Origin: Candidatus Delongbacteria bacterium
Lineage (GTDB): Bacteria > Delongbacteria > UBA4055
DNA length: 25,351 nucleotides
Direction: 5' to 3'
Assembly: GCA_027858795.1 (NCBI GenBank)
Contig: JAQICF010000036.1
Span: 1-25,351 of the forward strand
The notes beneath the pieces are model-generated. The model was given only the letters and a program-made list of their open reading frames with translations. It was not told where the DNA came from and did no database searches. Shown piece by piece: positions 14,651 to 21,197 of this stretch. Each line of letters begins with the position of its first letter. The stretch's first letter is position 1. Position numbers and translations under genes: made by a program.

Positions 14651-15985
14651 ATGTACCTGAAAAGAGATATTGACATAACTTTCACAGAATGGAAGAATTC
14701 CGAAAAAAGAAAACCGCTTCTTTTGCGCGGTGCAAGGCAGGTTGGCAAAACCGACTCAGTCAGGAATTTGGCAAAGTCGTTTGACCACTATATTGAAATA
14801 AATTTTGAATCTGATTCGAAACTAGCCGCAATATTTGAAAAAGACCTTAAAGCGGAAAGAATATGCCGTGAGCTTGCGGCGATTTTTTTAATTCCGATAA
14901 CCGAGGGCAAAACACTTCTGTTTCTTGATGAAATTCAGGCATGTACCCGTGCAATTCAGGCATTAAGATTTTTTTATGAACAAAAACCGGGGCTCCATGT
15001 AATTGCGGCAGGTTCGCTTATTGAATTCGCACTTCAAAAGATCCCGACTTTCGGAGTAGGCAGAATACGGTCGGTTTTTATTTATCCGCTTTCTTTCAAT
15101 GAATTCCTCTCTGCCTGGGGAAAAGATATGATCCTCGATTTTAAGAGAAAGGGATCACCAGCTAATTCTATTAGTTCACCGGTGCATGATCAGCTTCTTG
15201 AATATCAGAAAATGTTTATGCTGACGGGAGGAATGCCTGAAGTAGCGGCTTCGTACATAGAGAAAGGCGATATTATTGAATGCAGAAGAGTAATTGACGA
15301 TCTGATATATTCTTATATGGCTGATTTTGCTAAATATGAAAACAATTTTCCCGCTGACATACTCAAGGATATTTTTGATTCGGTCGTTGATCAGACAGGA
15401 GGTAAATTTGTTTATTCCAAAGCGGGAGGCAGCAGCCATTACCTGATCAAAAAGGGTCTTGATCTTCTGATATCAGCAGGTGTCGTGATCCCCGTACGGC
15501 ATTCATCGGCTAACGGCATTCCTCTCGGGGCTCAGGTTAATTCCAAAAAGCAAAAAATGCTTATTCTCGATACAGGGATATTTTTGAGGATACTCGGCCT
15601 TGATATGGCAGAATACTTTACTTCCGACGATTTTCAAATTATAAATAAGGGTTGTCTCGCAGAGATGTTTACCGGACTTGAACTTATGAAATACAGATCG
15701 CCCTACGAACAAAGAGACCTTTATTACTGGCATAGGGAATCGAAAAGCAGTAATGCGGAAGTTGACTATGTATTTTCAAAGAACAGCAGGATCTTCCCGG
15801 TTGAAGTAAAAGCAGGTACGAAAGGAAGTATGCAGAGCATGAATATTTTTATGCGGGAGAAAGGCTTGTCTAAGGGTATAAGAGTTTCAACAGAAAATTT
15901 TTCAGCTTATGATAATATTGAGGTATATCCCCTTTATGCGGTTGAGAATATAGTGAAAGATTCCCTGTCGTTCCCAAAACGATAA
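14651..15985 (+). CDS. DUF4143-type AAA ATPase
   Basis: A 444-residue single-chain ATPase of the widespread AAA_14 plus DUF4143 family, whose cell role is not established. Walker A is GARQVGKT at 27-34 and Walker B is LLFLDEIQ at 89-96. VIAAGSLIEFAL and GRIRSVFIYPLSFNEFL follow as in the family. The C-terminal domain has EVDYVF then FPVEVKAGTKGS, resembling the D...ExK layout of the PD-(D/E)xK nuclease fold, though nuclease activity is not demonstrated for the family. I start at ATG 14651, with GAGG a few bases upstream. An upstream TTG at 14594 would put 19 codons inside the 33-bp array. Codons are visibly richer in G and C than in the neighbouring genes, which suggests separate origin. Confidence 0.88.
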   Translation: MYLKRDIDITFTEWKNSEKRKPLLLRGARQVGKTDSVRNLAKSFDHYIEINFESDSKLAAIFEKDLKAERICRELAAIFLIPITEGKTLLFLDEIQACTRAIQALRFFYEQKPGLHVIAAGSLIEFALQKIPTFGVGRIRSVFIYPLSFNEFLSAWGKDMILDFKRKGSPANSISSPVHDQLLEYQKMFMLTGGMPEVAASYIEKGDIIECRRVIDDLIYSYMADFAKYENNFPADILKDIFDSVVDQTGGKFVYSKAGGSSHYLIKKGLDLLISAGVVIPVRHSSANGIPLGAQVNSKKQKMLILDTGIFLRILGLDMAEYFTSDDFQIINKGCLAEMFTGLELMKYRSPYEQRDLYYWHRESKSSNAEVDYVFSKNSRIFPVEVKAGTKGSMQSMNIFMREKGLSKGIRVSTENFSAYDNIEVYPLYAVENIVKDSLSFPKR

Positions 15986-16226
15986 TGAATCCCCCTGGAT
16001 TCCCTGATCAAGTCAGAGAATGACAAGAGAAAAGAAAGATTGCCACACACATTGTGTTCGCAATGACCAACGTTTCCGTAGGGGAAGGCTCCCATGTCTT
16101 CCCACCGCGTTAACAAATACGAATCCGTACCATTATTATTACCCATCATACTATTTTTATTACAGAATCAAATCAAATTAAATATCATATTTTAAAGATC
16201 AGCCTTAAAACCCAATTTAAAATAAT
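15986..16226. other. Intergenic region upstream of the sigma-54 promoter
   Basis: No gene seen. Just after the ATPase stop there is a CTGGATTCCCTGATCAAGTC-type repeat ending in GAATGACAAG, then GATTGCCACACAC...GTGTTCGCAATGAC, related to a repeat at about 20000-20034. A CCGTAGGGG hairpin follows at 16076, then about 110 bases of AT-rich DNA where an enhancer-binding protein could bind. I found no clear paired operator. Confidence 0.6.
16076..16105. repeat. CCGTAGGGG-family hairpin, copy 5
   Basis: Identical to copies 1-3 and followed by CGCGTTAACAAATAC as in copy 1, so the repeated unit extends beyond the hairpin. Confidence 0.85.
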
Positions 16227-16242
16227 TGGCACGGTTATTGCA
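16227..16242 (+). promoter_or_regulatory. Sigma-54 (RpoN) -24/-12 promoter
   Basis: TGGCACGGTTATTGCA matches the sigma-54 consensus TGGCAC-N5-TTGCA at every defined base, with the -24 GG at 16228-16229 and the -12 GC at 16240-16241 in the correct spacing. It lies in intergenic DNA and points at the + strand polysaccharide genes; transcription would start near 16253. Such promoters need an AAA+ enhancer-binding activator, which is not encoded in this window. It is the only full match I noticed in intergenic DNA here. Confidence 0.8.
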
Positions 16243-16253
16243 ATTAAGATAAC

Positions 16254-16356
16254 CATAAGACGAATAAAAAAGGATTGGGTCGACCAATCTCTCCTCCAAG
16301 AAATAAATCGACCCTATCTCTTCAAACAAAACAAAATAAAATATAAAGGCTCGAAA
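16254..16356 (+). promoter_or_regulatory. Structured 5' leader with two competing stems
   Basis: Downstream of the sigma-54 promoter, GATTGG (16273-16278) can pair with CCAATC (16284-16289). Alternatively GGGTCGA (16277-16283) can pair with TCGACCC (16308-16314). The two share bases and exclude each other. CTCCTCC at 16291-16297, in the loop of the longer stem, resembles an anti-Shine-Dalgarno sequence. No known riboswitch class is recognised. Confidence 0.4.
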
Positions 16357-16503
16357 ATGAAAAACAATGAATGTGACGTGTCAAATGATCAAGAAATGGC
16401 TACAAAAGAAATAATCTCCAGAAGAGTTGAACCAACACCTTGGCCAAGATCTGAGAATAGTAATCGATCAACGGATGAACTGACAACTGAAGGCAGAAAA
16501 TAA
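16357..16503 (+). CDS. Small hydrophilic ORF, 48 aa, unknown
   Basis: ATG at 16357 to TAA at 16501-16503, encoding a charged 48-residue peptide (MKNNECDVSNDQEMATKEII, then SRRVEPTPWPRSENSN) with no membrane segment. It is the first open frame after the sigma-54 promoter. Its stop overlaps the next start as TAATG, the arrangement of translationally coupled genes. AAAGG lies ten or so bases upstream. I recognise no family. It may be a leader peptide, a small regulator or the remnant of a larger gene. Confidence 0.5.
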   Translation: MKNNECDVSNDQEMATKEIISRRVEPTPWPRSENSNRSTDELTTEGRK

Positions 16504-16727
16504 TGAAGAAACTAAAATCACTTGATAATAGGATCTATGAAATGGTTCTAATATTTTCTCTTACGATTCTAAGTTATTTCTTGTCTGCAACACTTTTTAA
16601 TCCTGAACATATAATTAATACCTTAGCTTTAGAGCTTGTAATATTTATATCTGCACAATTCATTTTAATGCGTTCTTATAAATTTATAGTACAAATGACT
16701 GAAGTCAAAGTAATAACCAGATCCTGA
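16503..16727 (+). pseudogene. CapD-like membrane-domain fragment with internal deletion
   Basis: A 74-residue open frame of two hydrophobic segments. Its start KKLKSLDNRIYEMVLIFSLT aligns with the first membrane segment of the dehydratases at 16794 (KQLKFLDKRLLGVFAILSIT) and 21194. Its second half IINTLALELVIFISAQFILM aligns with their fourth segment (IINILVLELLFYLFYQNTLM). The second and third segments and the whole catalytic part are absent. The ORF stops inside a palindromic repeat (16721-16741). I read it as a third dehydratase gene reduced by internal deletion and 3' loss. It still has an intact frame and a coupled start, so expression as a small membrane protein cannot be excluded. Confidence 0.65.
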
Positions 16728-16741
16728 AATAAATTCAGGAT
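16721..16741. repeat. Palindrome ATCCTGAA-ATAAA-TTCAGGAT
   Basis: An 8-bp stem with an ATAAA loop, followed by TGACA. It matches the palindrome at 14042 with compensated stem ends (C-G there, T-A pairs here). It contains the stop codon of the preceding ORF. Confidence 0.8.
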
Positions 16742-16745
16742 GACA

Positions 16746-16774
16746 CTGTAGGGTCGGGCTCCCATGTCCGACCG
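16746..16774. repeat. GTAGGG-family hairpin, copy 6 (third stem type)
   Basis: CTGTAGGGTCGG, loop GCTCCCATGT, then CCGACC. The stem is GGTCGG/CCGACC with the same loop as copies 1-5. An in-frame ATG at 16764 inside it is not the start of the following gene. Confidence 0.8.
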
Positions 16775-16793
16775 AAAAACAAAGGGAATAAAA

Positions 16794-18701
16794 ATGTTAA
16801 AACAATTAAAATTTTTAGACAAAAGATTATTGGGAGTTTTCGCAATCTTATCAATTACGATATTAAGTTTCTTTTCTTCATTGATCGTTCTTGAACAATC
16901 TTTTCATATGAATCATTTAGCATTCGTAATGTTTATAAGAGTAGCACTTTCATTCCTTATTTATAATGAATATAAAATATCATGGTCGTCTGGAACCACT
17001 AGATCTTATCTAATTAAGATCATTACCGGCGTAGTAGCCTTTTTAATTTACGCTCCGGTGTTTTTTGTTGTATTTCAACATTCAGGTATAATCATTAACA
17101 TACTCGTTCTTGAGCTTCTATTCTATCTTTTTTATCAGAACACACTTATGAGTTTATATTCTCATATGATAAAGAGAGGTAACACCAAAAAGAAGATGAA
17201 AAATGCAGTAATATATGGTGCAGGTCGTGCAGGTCTAAAAATAATGAATGAATTTGCGGATACTGATTATAGAGTCGGAAATTTTATTGATGATAATACC
17301 ATGTTGCAACAAAGATCGATCGATGGAATCAATGTTGTATCAAAAGATAGATTCATTAACTTAGTAAAATTAAGCAAATCGTTAAATAATGATATGCTGG
17401 TCATTGCTATGCCATCATTAGAAGATAAAGGAATAATCAAAAGTATTTTTGAAGAATTAAGTCCATATTTCAAAGAGATTAAAATTTTGCCTACGATCGA
17501 AAGAATACTAGAGAATAAAAGTTTTTTTACTCAATTAAAAGAAGTTGATGTAAAAGATCTTCTTGCAAGAAATCCTAAGGATCTTGATGAAGAGAAAATT
17601 AATTCGTTTATAAAAGGGAAAGTAGTTCTTGTTACTGGTGCGGGTGGAAGTATTGGAAGTGAAATATGTCAACAATGTTGTAACTATGAGGCTGAGCGAG
17701 TAATTATGGTAGATCACTCAGAATTTAATCTCTACACTGTAAATGAACAACTTGAATGTCATGATACAGTTCCTGTTTTGCAATCAGTACTCGATGCTGA
17801 AAATTTAAACAAGACCTTCGAAAAATATAAACCGGATATTGTAATCCATGCTGCGGCTTACAAGCATGTTCCGATGGTGGAGTATAACAAAACGGAAGGG
17901 ATTAAAAATAATGTTTTAGGAACTCAGAATTGTATTGATATTGCAATTAAGCACCATGTAAAAAAATTCGTACTTATTTCAACAGATAAAGCTGTTAGAC
18001 CTACAAGTGTTATGGGAGCTACCAAGAGAATTGCGGAACTATATGCTCAAAATTCCAATTGGAATGGTACCGAGATATGTTCCGTAAGATTTGGTAATGT
18101 TCTTGGTTCTTCGGGATCGGTCATACCAAAATTCAAAAAGCAGATCAGTGAAGGTGGACCAGTTACTATAACTCACCCTGATATCACAAGATATTTCATG
18201 TTAATACCCGAAGCTTGTCAACTTGTACTCCAAGCTGCAGCGATAGGGAAGGGTGGAGATATATTGATATTGGATATGGGAGAATCTGTAAAAATAGTTG
18301 ACCTTGCAAAAAATCTTATAAAACTTTCAGGTAATACAGAAGTTGAAATTGAATTTACAGGATTAAGACCTGGTGAAAAATTATATGAAGAGTTATTGAT
18401 CAATGAAAGTGATAAAACAACTGAATATAATTCAATTACCATAGCTAAAGAACATAAATATGATCTACAACAATTAAAAATGGATATCAAAGAATTATTA
18501 ACTACTGAAGATAAGCTACAAAAGATAAAAGAGATCGTACCAGAATTTATACATGCTGATCTCAAAAAAGCCGCAAAAACCCAATATGCAAAGGATCACG
18601 AACATCCTAAAAACTTAATCGCAGTTAGTGATTATGACCACTCTGAATTAATCCCTGCGATGTCATATCGTGAGAAAGTGTCAATGATCATTGCTGGATA
18701 A
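16794..18701 (+). CDS. CapD/PglF/WbpM-like UDP-N-acetylhexosamine 4,6-dehydratase (1)
   Basis: A membrane-anchored NAD(P)-dependent dehydratase of 635 residues, predicted to turn UDP-GlcNAc into a 4-keto-6-deoxy sugar nucleotide. Four membrane segments lie near 11-33, 40-57, 74-94 and 99-118. A first Rossmann-like domain has YGAGRAG at 141-147, and the catalytic SDR domain starts VLVTGAGGSIGSE near 278-290. LISTDKAVRPTSVMGATKR supplies Ser/Lys and a Met in place of the usual catalytic Tyr (Met407-x3-Lys411), the known feature of the WbpM group. I start at ATG 16794, with AAAGGGA upstream; an ATG at 16764 lies in a repeat hairpin. A second, similar copy is encoded at 21194. Confidence 0.92.
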   Translation: MLKQLKFLDKRLLGVFAILSITILSFFSSLIVLEQSFHMNHLAFVMFIRVALSFLIYNEYKISWSSGTTRSYLIKIITGVVAFLIYAPVFFVVFQHSGIIINILVLELLFYLFYQNTLMSLYSHMIKRGNTKKKMKNAVIYGAGRAGLKIMNEFADTDYRVGNFIDDNTMLQQRSIDGINVVSKDRFINLVKLSKSLNNDMLVIAMPSLEDKGIIKSIFEELSPYFKEIKILPTIERILENKSFFTQLKEVDVKDLLARNPKDLDEEKINSFIKGKVVLVTGAGGSIGSEICQQCCNYEAERVIMVDHSEFNLYTVNEQLECHDTVPVLQSVLDAENLNKTFEKYKPDIVIHAAAYKHVPMVEYNKTEGIKNNVLGTQNCIDIAIKHHVKKFVLISTDKAVRPTSVMGATKRIAELYAQNSNWNGTEICSVRFGNVLGSSGSVIPKFKKQISEGGPVTITHPDITRYFMLIPEACQLVLQAAAIGKGGDILILDMGESVKIVDLAKNLIKLSGNTEVEIEFTGLRPGEKLYEELLINESDKTTEYNSITIAKEHKYDLQQLKMDIKELLTTEDKLQKIKEIVPEFIHADLKKAAKTQYAKDHEHPKNLIAVSDYDHSELIPAMSYREKVSMIIAG

Positions 18702-18710
18702 ACGATCTAT

Positions 18711-18730
18711 GGGCGTAAATCATTACGCTC
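18711..18730. repeat. Hairpin GGGCGTAA-ATCA-TTACGCTC
   Basis: An 8-bp stem with one G-T pair directly after the first dehydratase gene, followed by ACTTTTC. It could be a weak terminator or a decayed member of the GTAGGGG family (compare 22987). Confidence 0.5.
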
Positions 18731-18840
18731 ACTTTTCTATAAACCCACAGATTCATATCTTGAAAAAAATAAATGCATATCATGACAAAAAACGTTATAT
18801 TATTAGCTTACTGTAAAGTATAATAAATATTTTATTACGG

Positions 18841-19884
18841 ATGGGTATAATGAAAAGTATTAAATTTGGGTTAGTAGGATGTGGAAGAATTTCTAAAAAT
18901 CATTTTAAATCTATAGCAGAAATACCTGAAGCAGAGATAATTGCCTGCTGTGACAAGGTAGAAGAAAGAGCAATCAAATCTGCAAAAGAATATAATATCA
19001 AAAAGCATTATAAGAATTATACAGAGATGCTTGAAAATGAGAAATTAGACGGAGTTCTCATATGTACTCCCTCGGGGCTTCATCCTCAAATGGGAATACA
19101 GGCTGCAAATAAAGGTTTTCATGTTGTAACCGAAAAACCTATGGCAATCGATCTTAGTTCAGCGGATGCTCTCGTAAAAGCTTGTGATGATAATGATGTT
19201 AGACTTTTTGTAGTTAAGCAGAATAGACTAAACACAACTATGCAGCTACTCAAAAAAGCTGTTGATAAAGGTAGATTTGGAAAAATATTTATGGTACAGT
19301 CTAATGTAATGTGGCAGAGACCTCAAGATTATTATGACTTGGCAAAATGGAGAGGAACTTGGGAGTTTGACGGTGGAGCATTCATGAATCAGGCAAGTCA
19401 TTATGTTGACTCTTTATATTGGATGATTGGAGAAGTTGAATCCGTTATGGCTGAGACTGCTACAATGGAGAGGAAAATTGAAGCTGAAGATACCGGAAGT
19501 GCGATCTTAAAATTCCGTAATGGTGTCATCGGGACTATAAATGTTACAATGTTAACTTACCCAAAGAACTTTGAAGGATCAATTACGATTCTTGGTGAAA
19601 AAGGAACAGTCAAAATCGGTGGAATTGCCATAAATAAGATTGAAAAATGGGAATTTTCTGAATATGATGACGATGATAGATTAGTCGAAGAATCAAACTA
19701 TGAACCTAAGAGTGTATATGGTTTTGGTCATTTACCTTACTATATGAATGTGGTAGATTCTTTATTAGGAAAAACAGAACCTGAAACAGATGGCCGATGT
19801 GGAAGAAAATCATTAGAGATCATCAAAGCGATCTATGAAAGCGCAAGATTAGGCAAAAAAATATCTTTACCATTAAAAATATAA
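18841..19884 (+). CDS. Gfo/Idh/MocA oxidoreductase, WlbA/WbpB-like
   Basis: A 347-residue NAD-dependent oxidoreductase. The N-terminal Rossmann fold starts KFGLVGCGRISKNHFKSI, and EKPMAIDLSSAD near 99-110 has the family Glu-Lys-Pro with the catalytic Lys. The C-terminal domain has AKWRGTWEFDGGAFMNQASHYVDSLYWM, with the conserved GG...Q...H pattern. The closest characterised relatives oxidise C3 of UDP-N-acetylglucosaminuronate (WlbA, WbpB), preparing it for amination. An aminotransferase gene follows and a WbpD-like acetyltransferase is encoded at 24549, so UDP-GlcNAc3NAcA-type sugar synthesis is plausible. The UDP-GlcNAc 6-dehydrogenase that would supply the substrate is not in the window. 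ATG 18850 is an equally possible start. Confidence 0.86.
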   Translation: MGIMKSIKFGLVGCGRISKNHFKSIAEIPEAEIIACCDKVEERAIKSAKEYNIKKHYKNYTEMLENEKLDGVLICTPSGLHPQMGIQAANKGFHVVTEKPMAIDLSSADALVKACDDNDVRLFVVKQNRLNTTMQLLKKAVDKGRFGKIFMVQSNVMWQRPQDYYDLAKWRGTWEFDGGAFMNQASHYVDSLYWMIGEVESVMAETATMERKIEAEDTGSAILKFRNGVIGTINVTMLTYPKNFEGSITILGEKGTVKIGGIAINKIEKWEFSEYDDDDRLVEESNYEPKSVYGFGHLPYYMNVVDSLLGKTEPETDGRCGRKSLEIIKAIYESARLGKKISLPLKI

Positions 19885-19912
19885 CCCGTAGGGGCACAAT
19901 ATCTTGTGCCCG
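19885..19912. repeat. CCGTAGGGG-family hairpin with GGGCACAA stem
   Basis: CCCGTAGGGG leads into GGGCACAA-TATC-TTGTGCCC (19892-19911), a perfect 8-bp stem. The head is the family head; stem and loop differ from copies 1-6. It begins at the stop codon of the oxidoreductase gene. Confidence 0.8.
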
Positions 19913-19950
19913 AATAACGATGTGGTTGCCCGACAAACAACGACAACAAA

Positions 19951-19983
19951 ACCCGTAAGGGAAGGTTCCCACACCTTCCCACC
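19951..19983. repeat. CCGTAAGGG hairpin with GGGAAGGT stem
   Basis: ACCCGTAAGGGAAGGT-TCCCAC-ACCTTCCCACC. The 8-bp stem is 19959-19966 with 19973-19980. It is close to copies 1-3 but has a shorter loop. A GATTGCCACGG...TCGCAATGAC repeat follows before the next gene. Confidence 0.75.
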
Positions 19984-20063
19984 TGGCGAAATAAAAAAGA
20001 TTGCCACGGATTTATAAAATCCTCGCAATGACAAAAACAATAGATTTAGGAAATATTTAAAAT

Positions 20064-21197
20064 ATGAAAGAAAAAAAAATATGGCTGGCCTCTCCTAATA
20101 TGGGTGGTTCAGAATTAGATTTCGTTAAAGAAGCATTCGATACTAATTGGATTGCTCCTGTTGGTCCACATGTTGATGGTTTTGAAAATGAAATATGTAA
20201 ATATTTAAATATAGATCACGCGGTAGCATTAAGTTGTGGAACAGCAGCTCTTCATTTAGCATTGATATTATTGGGAGTAGAGAGAGATGACGAAGTATTA
20301 TGTCAGTCTTTTACTTTTTCAGCAACTGCAAATCCTATAGTATATCAAGGTGCAAAACCAATATTTGTTGACAGTGAAAAGGAAACATGGAACATTGATC
20401 CGGTTTTACTCGAGGAAGCCATAAAGGATAGAATAAAAAAAGTCGGCAAAAAACCAAAAGCAGTAATGTTAGTACATTTATATGGTCTGACTGCCAAGAT
20501 GGATGAAATAATTTCAATATGTAAAAAATATAAGATACCTTTGATAGAAGATGCTGCAGAAGGCTTGGGAAGTTCTTATCATGGGAAAAAATTAGGTACA
20601 TTCGGTGATATAGGAATATTATCATTTAATGGAAATAAAATCATCACGACCTCAAGTGGTGGAATGATGGTTTCTAATAACGAAGAATATACTACCAAAG
20701 CAAAATTCTTATCTACTCAAGCAAGGGATGATGCACCACACTATGAACATTCACATATCGGATATAACTATAGAATGAGTAATATACTTGCAGGAATTGG
20801 AAGAGGGCAGCTGGAAATATTAGATAAACGTGTTGCTGAGAAAAGAAAGATCTATCAAAAGTATTACGAAGAATTAAGTTCAATTGATGGAATTGAATTT
20901 CAACCTGAGTTGCAAGATTCTATAGGTAATAGATGGTTGACAGCGATTAGTATAGATGCGAATAAAACGAATGTAACAAGAGAAGACATTCGATTAGAAT
21001 TATTAAAACATAATATTGAATCCCGTCCACTATGGAAACCGATGCATTTACAACCTGTATTTAAATATTGTGAAAGTTATACAAACGGTGCTTCGGAGCA
21101 GTTATTCAAAGATGGACTTTGTTTACCTTCGGATACCAATATGACAAACGAAGATCAGGATCGGGTTATAGGAATAATTAAGGATATCTTAAAATGA
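20064..21197 (+). CDS. DegT/DnrJ/EryC1 sugar aminotransferase (EpsN/PglE-like)
   Basis: A 377-residue PLP-dependent aminotransferase that places an amino group on a keto-sugar nucleotide using glutamate or glutamine. WLASPNMGGSELDFVKEAFDTNWIAPVGPHVDGFE is characteristic of the EpsN/PglE branch. SCGTAALHLAL at 57-67 binds cofactor phosphate, IEDAAEGLGS at 161-170 carries the Asp that contacts the PLP nitrogen, and SFNGNKIITTSSGGM places the Schiff-base Lys at 192. In PglE-type enzymes the substrate is the 4-keto product of a PglF-like dehydratase, two of which flank this gene. WlbC-type action on a 3-keto sugar is the alternative given the oxidoreductase upstream. It overlaps the next gene by 4 bases (ATGA). 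Confidence 0.9.
   Translation: MKEKKIWLASPNMGGSELDFVKEAFDTNWIAPVGPHVDGFENEICKYLNIDHAVALSCGTAALHLALILLGVERDDEVLCQSFTFSATANPIVYQGAKPIFVDSEKETWNIDPVLLEEAIKDRIKKVGKKPKAVMLVHLYGLTAKMDEIISICKKYKIPLIEDAAEGLGSSYHGKKLGTFGDIGILSFNGNKIITTSSGGMMVSNNEEYTTKAKFLSTQARDDAPHYEHSHIGYNYRMSNILAGIGRGQLEILDKRVAEKRKIYQKYYEELSSIDGIEFQPELQDSIGNRWLTAISIDANKTNVTREDIRLELLKHNIESRPLWKPMHLQPVFKYCESYTNGASEQLFKDGLCLPSDTNMTNEDQDRVIGIIKDILK

Noticed and set aside
13215..16149. Three - strand open frames (13215-13439, 13979-14170, 15934-16149) sharing the peptide WEDMGAFPYG
   Set aside because: The shared peptide is the translation of the CCGTAGGGG hairpin. The frames have no other protein-like content and no plausible start context.
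16764..16793. ATG at 16764 as start of the first CapD-like gene
   Set aside because: It lies inside a repeat hairpin (loop CATGT), and a better-supplied ATG with AAAGGGA follows at 16794.
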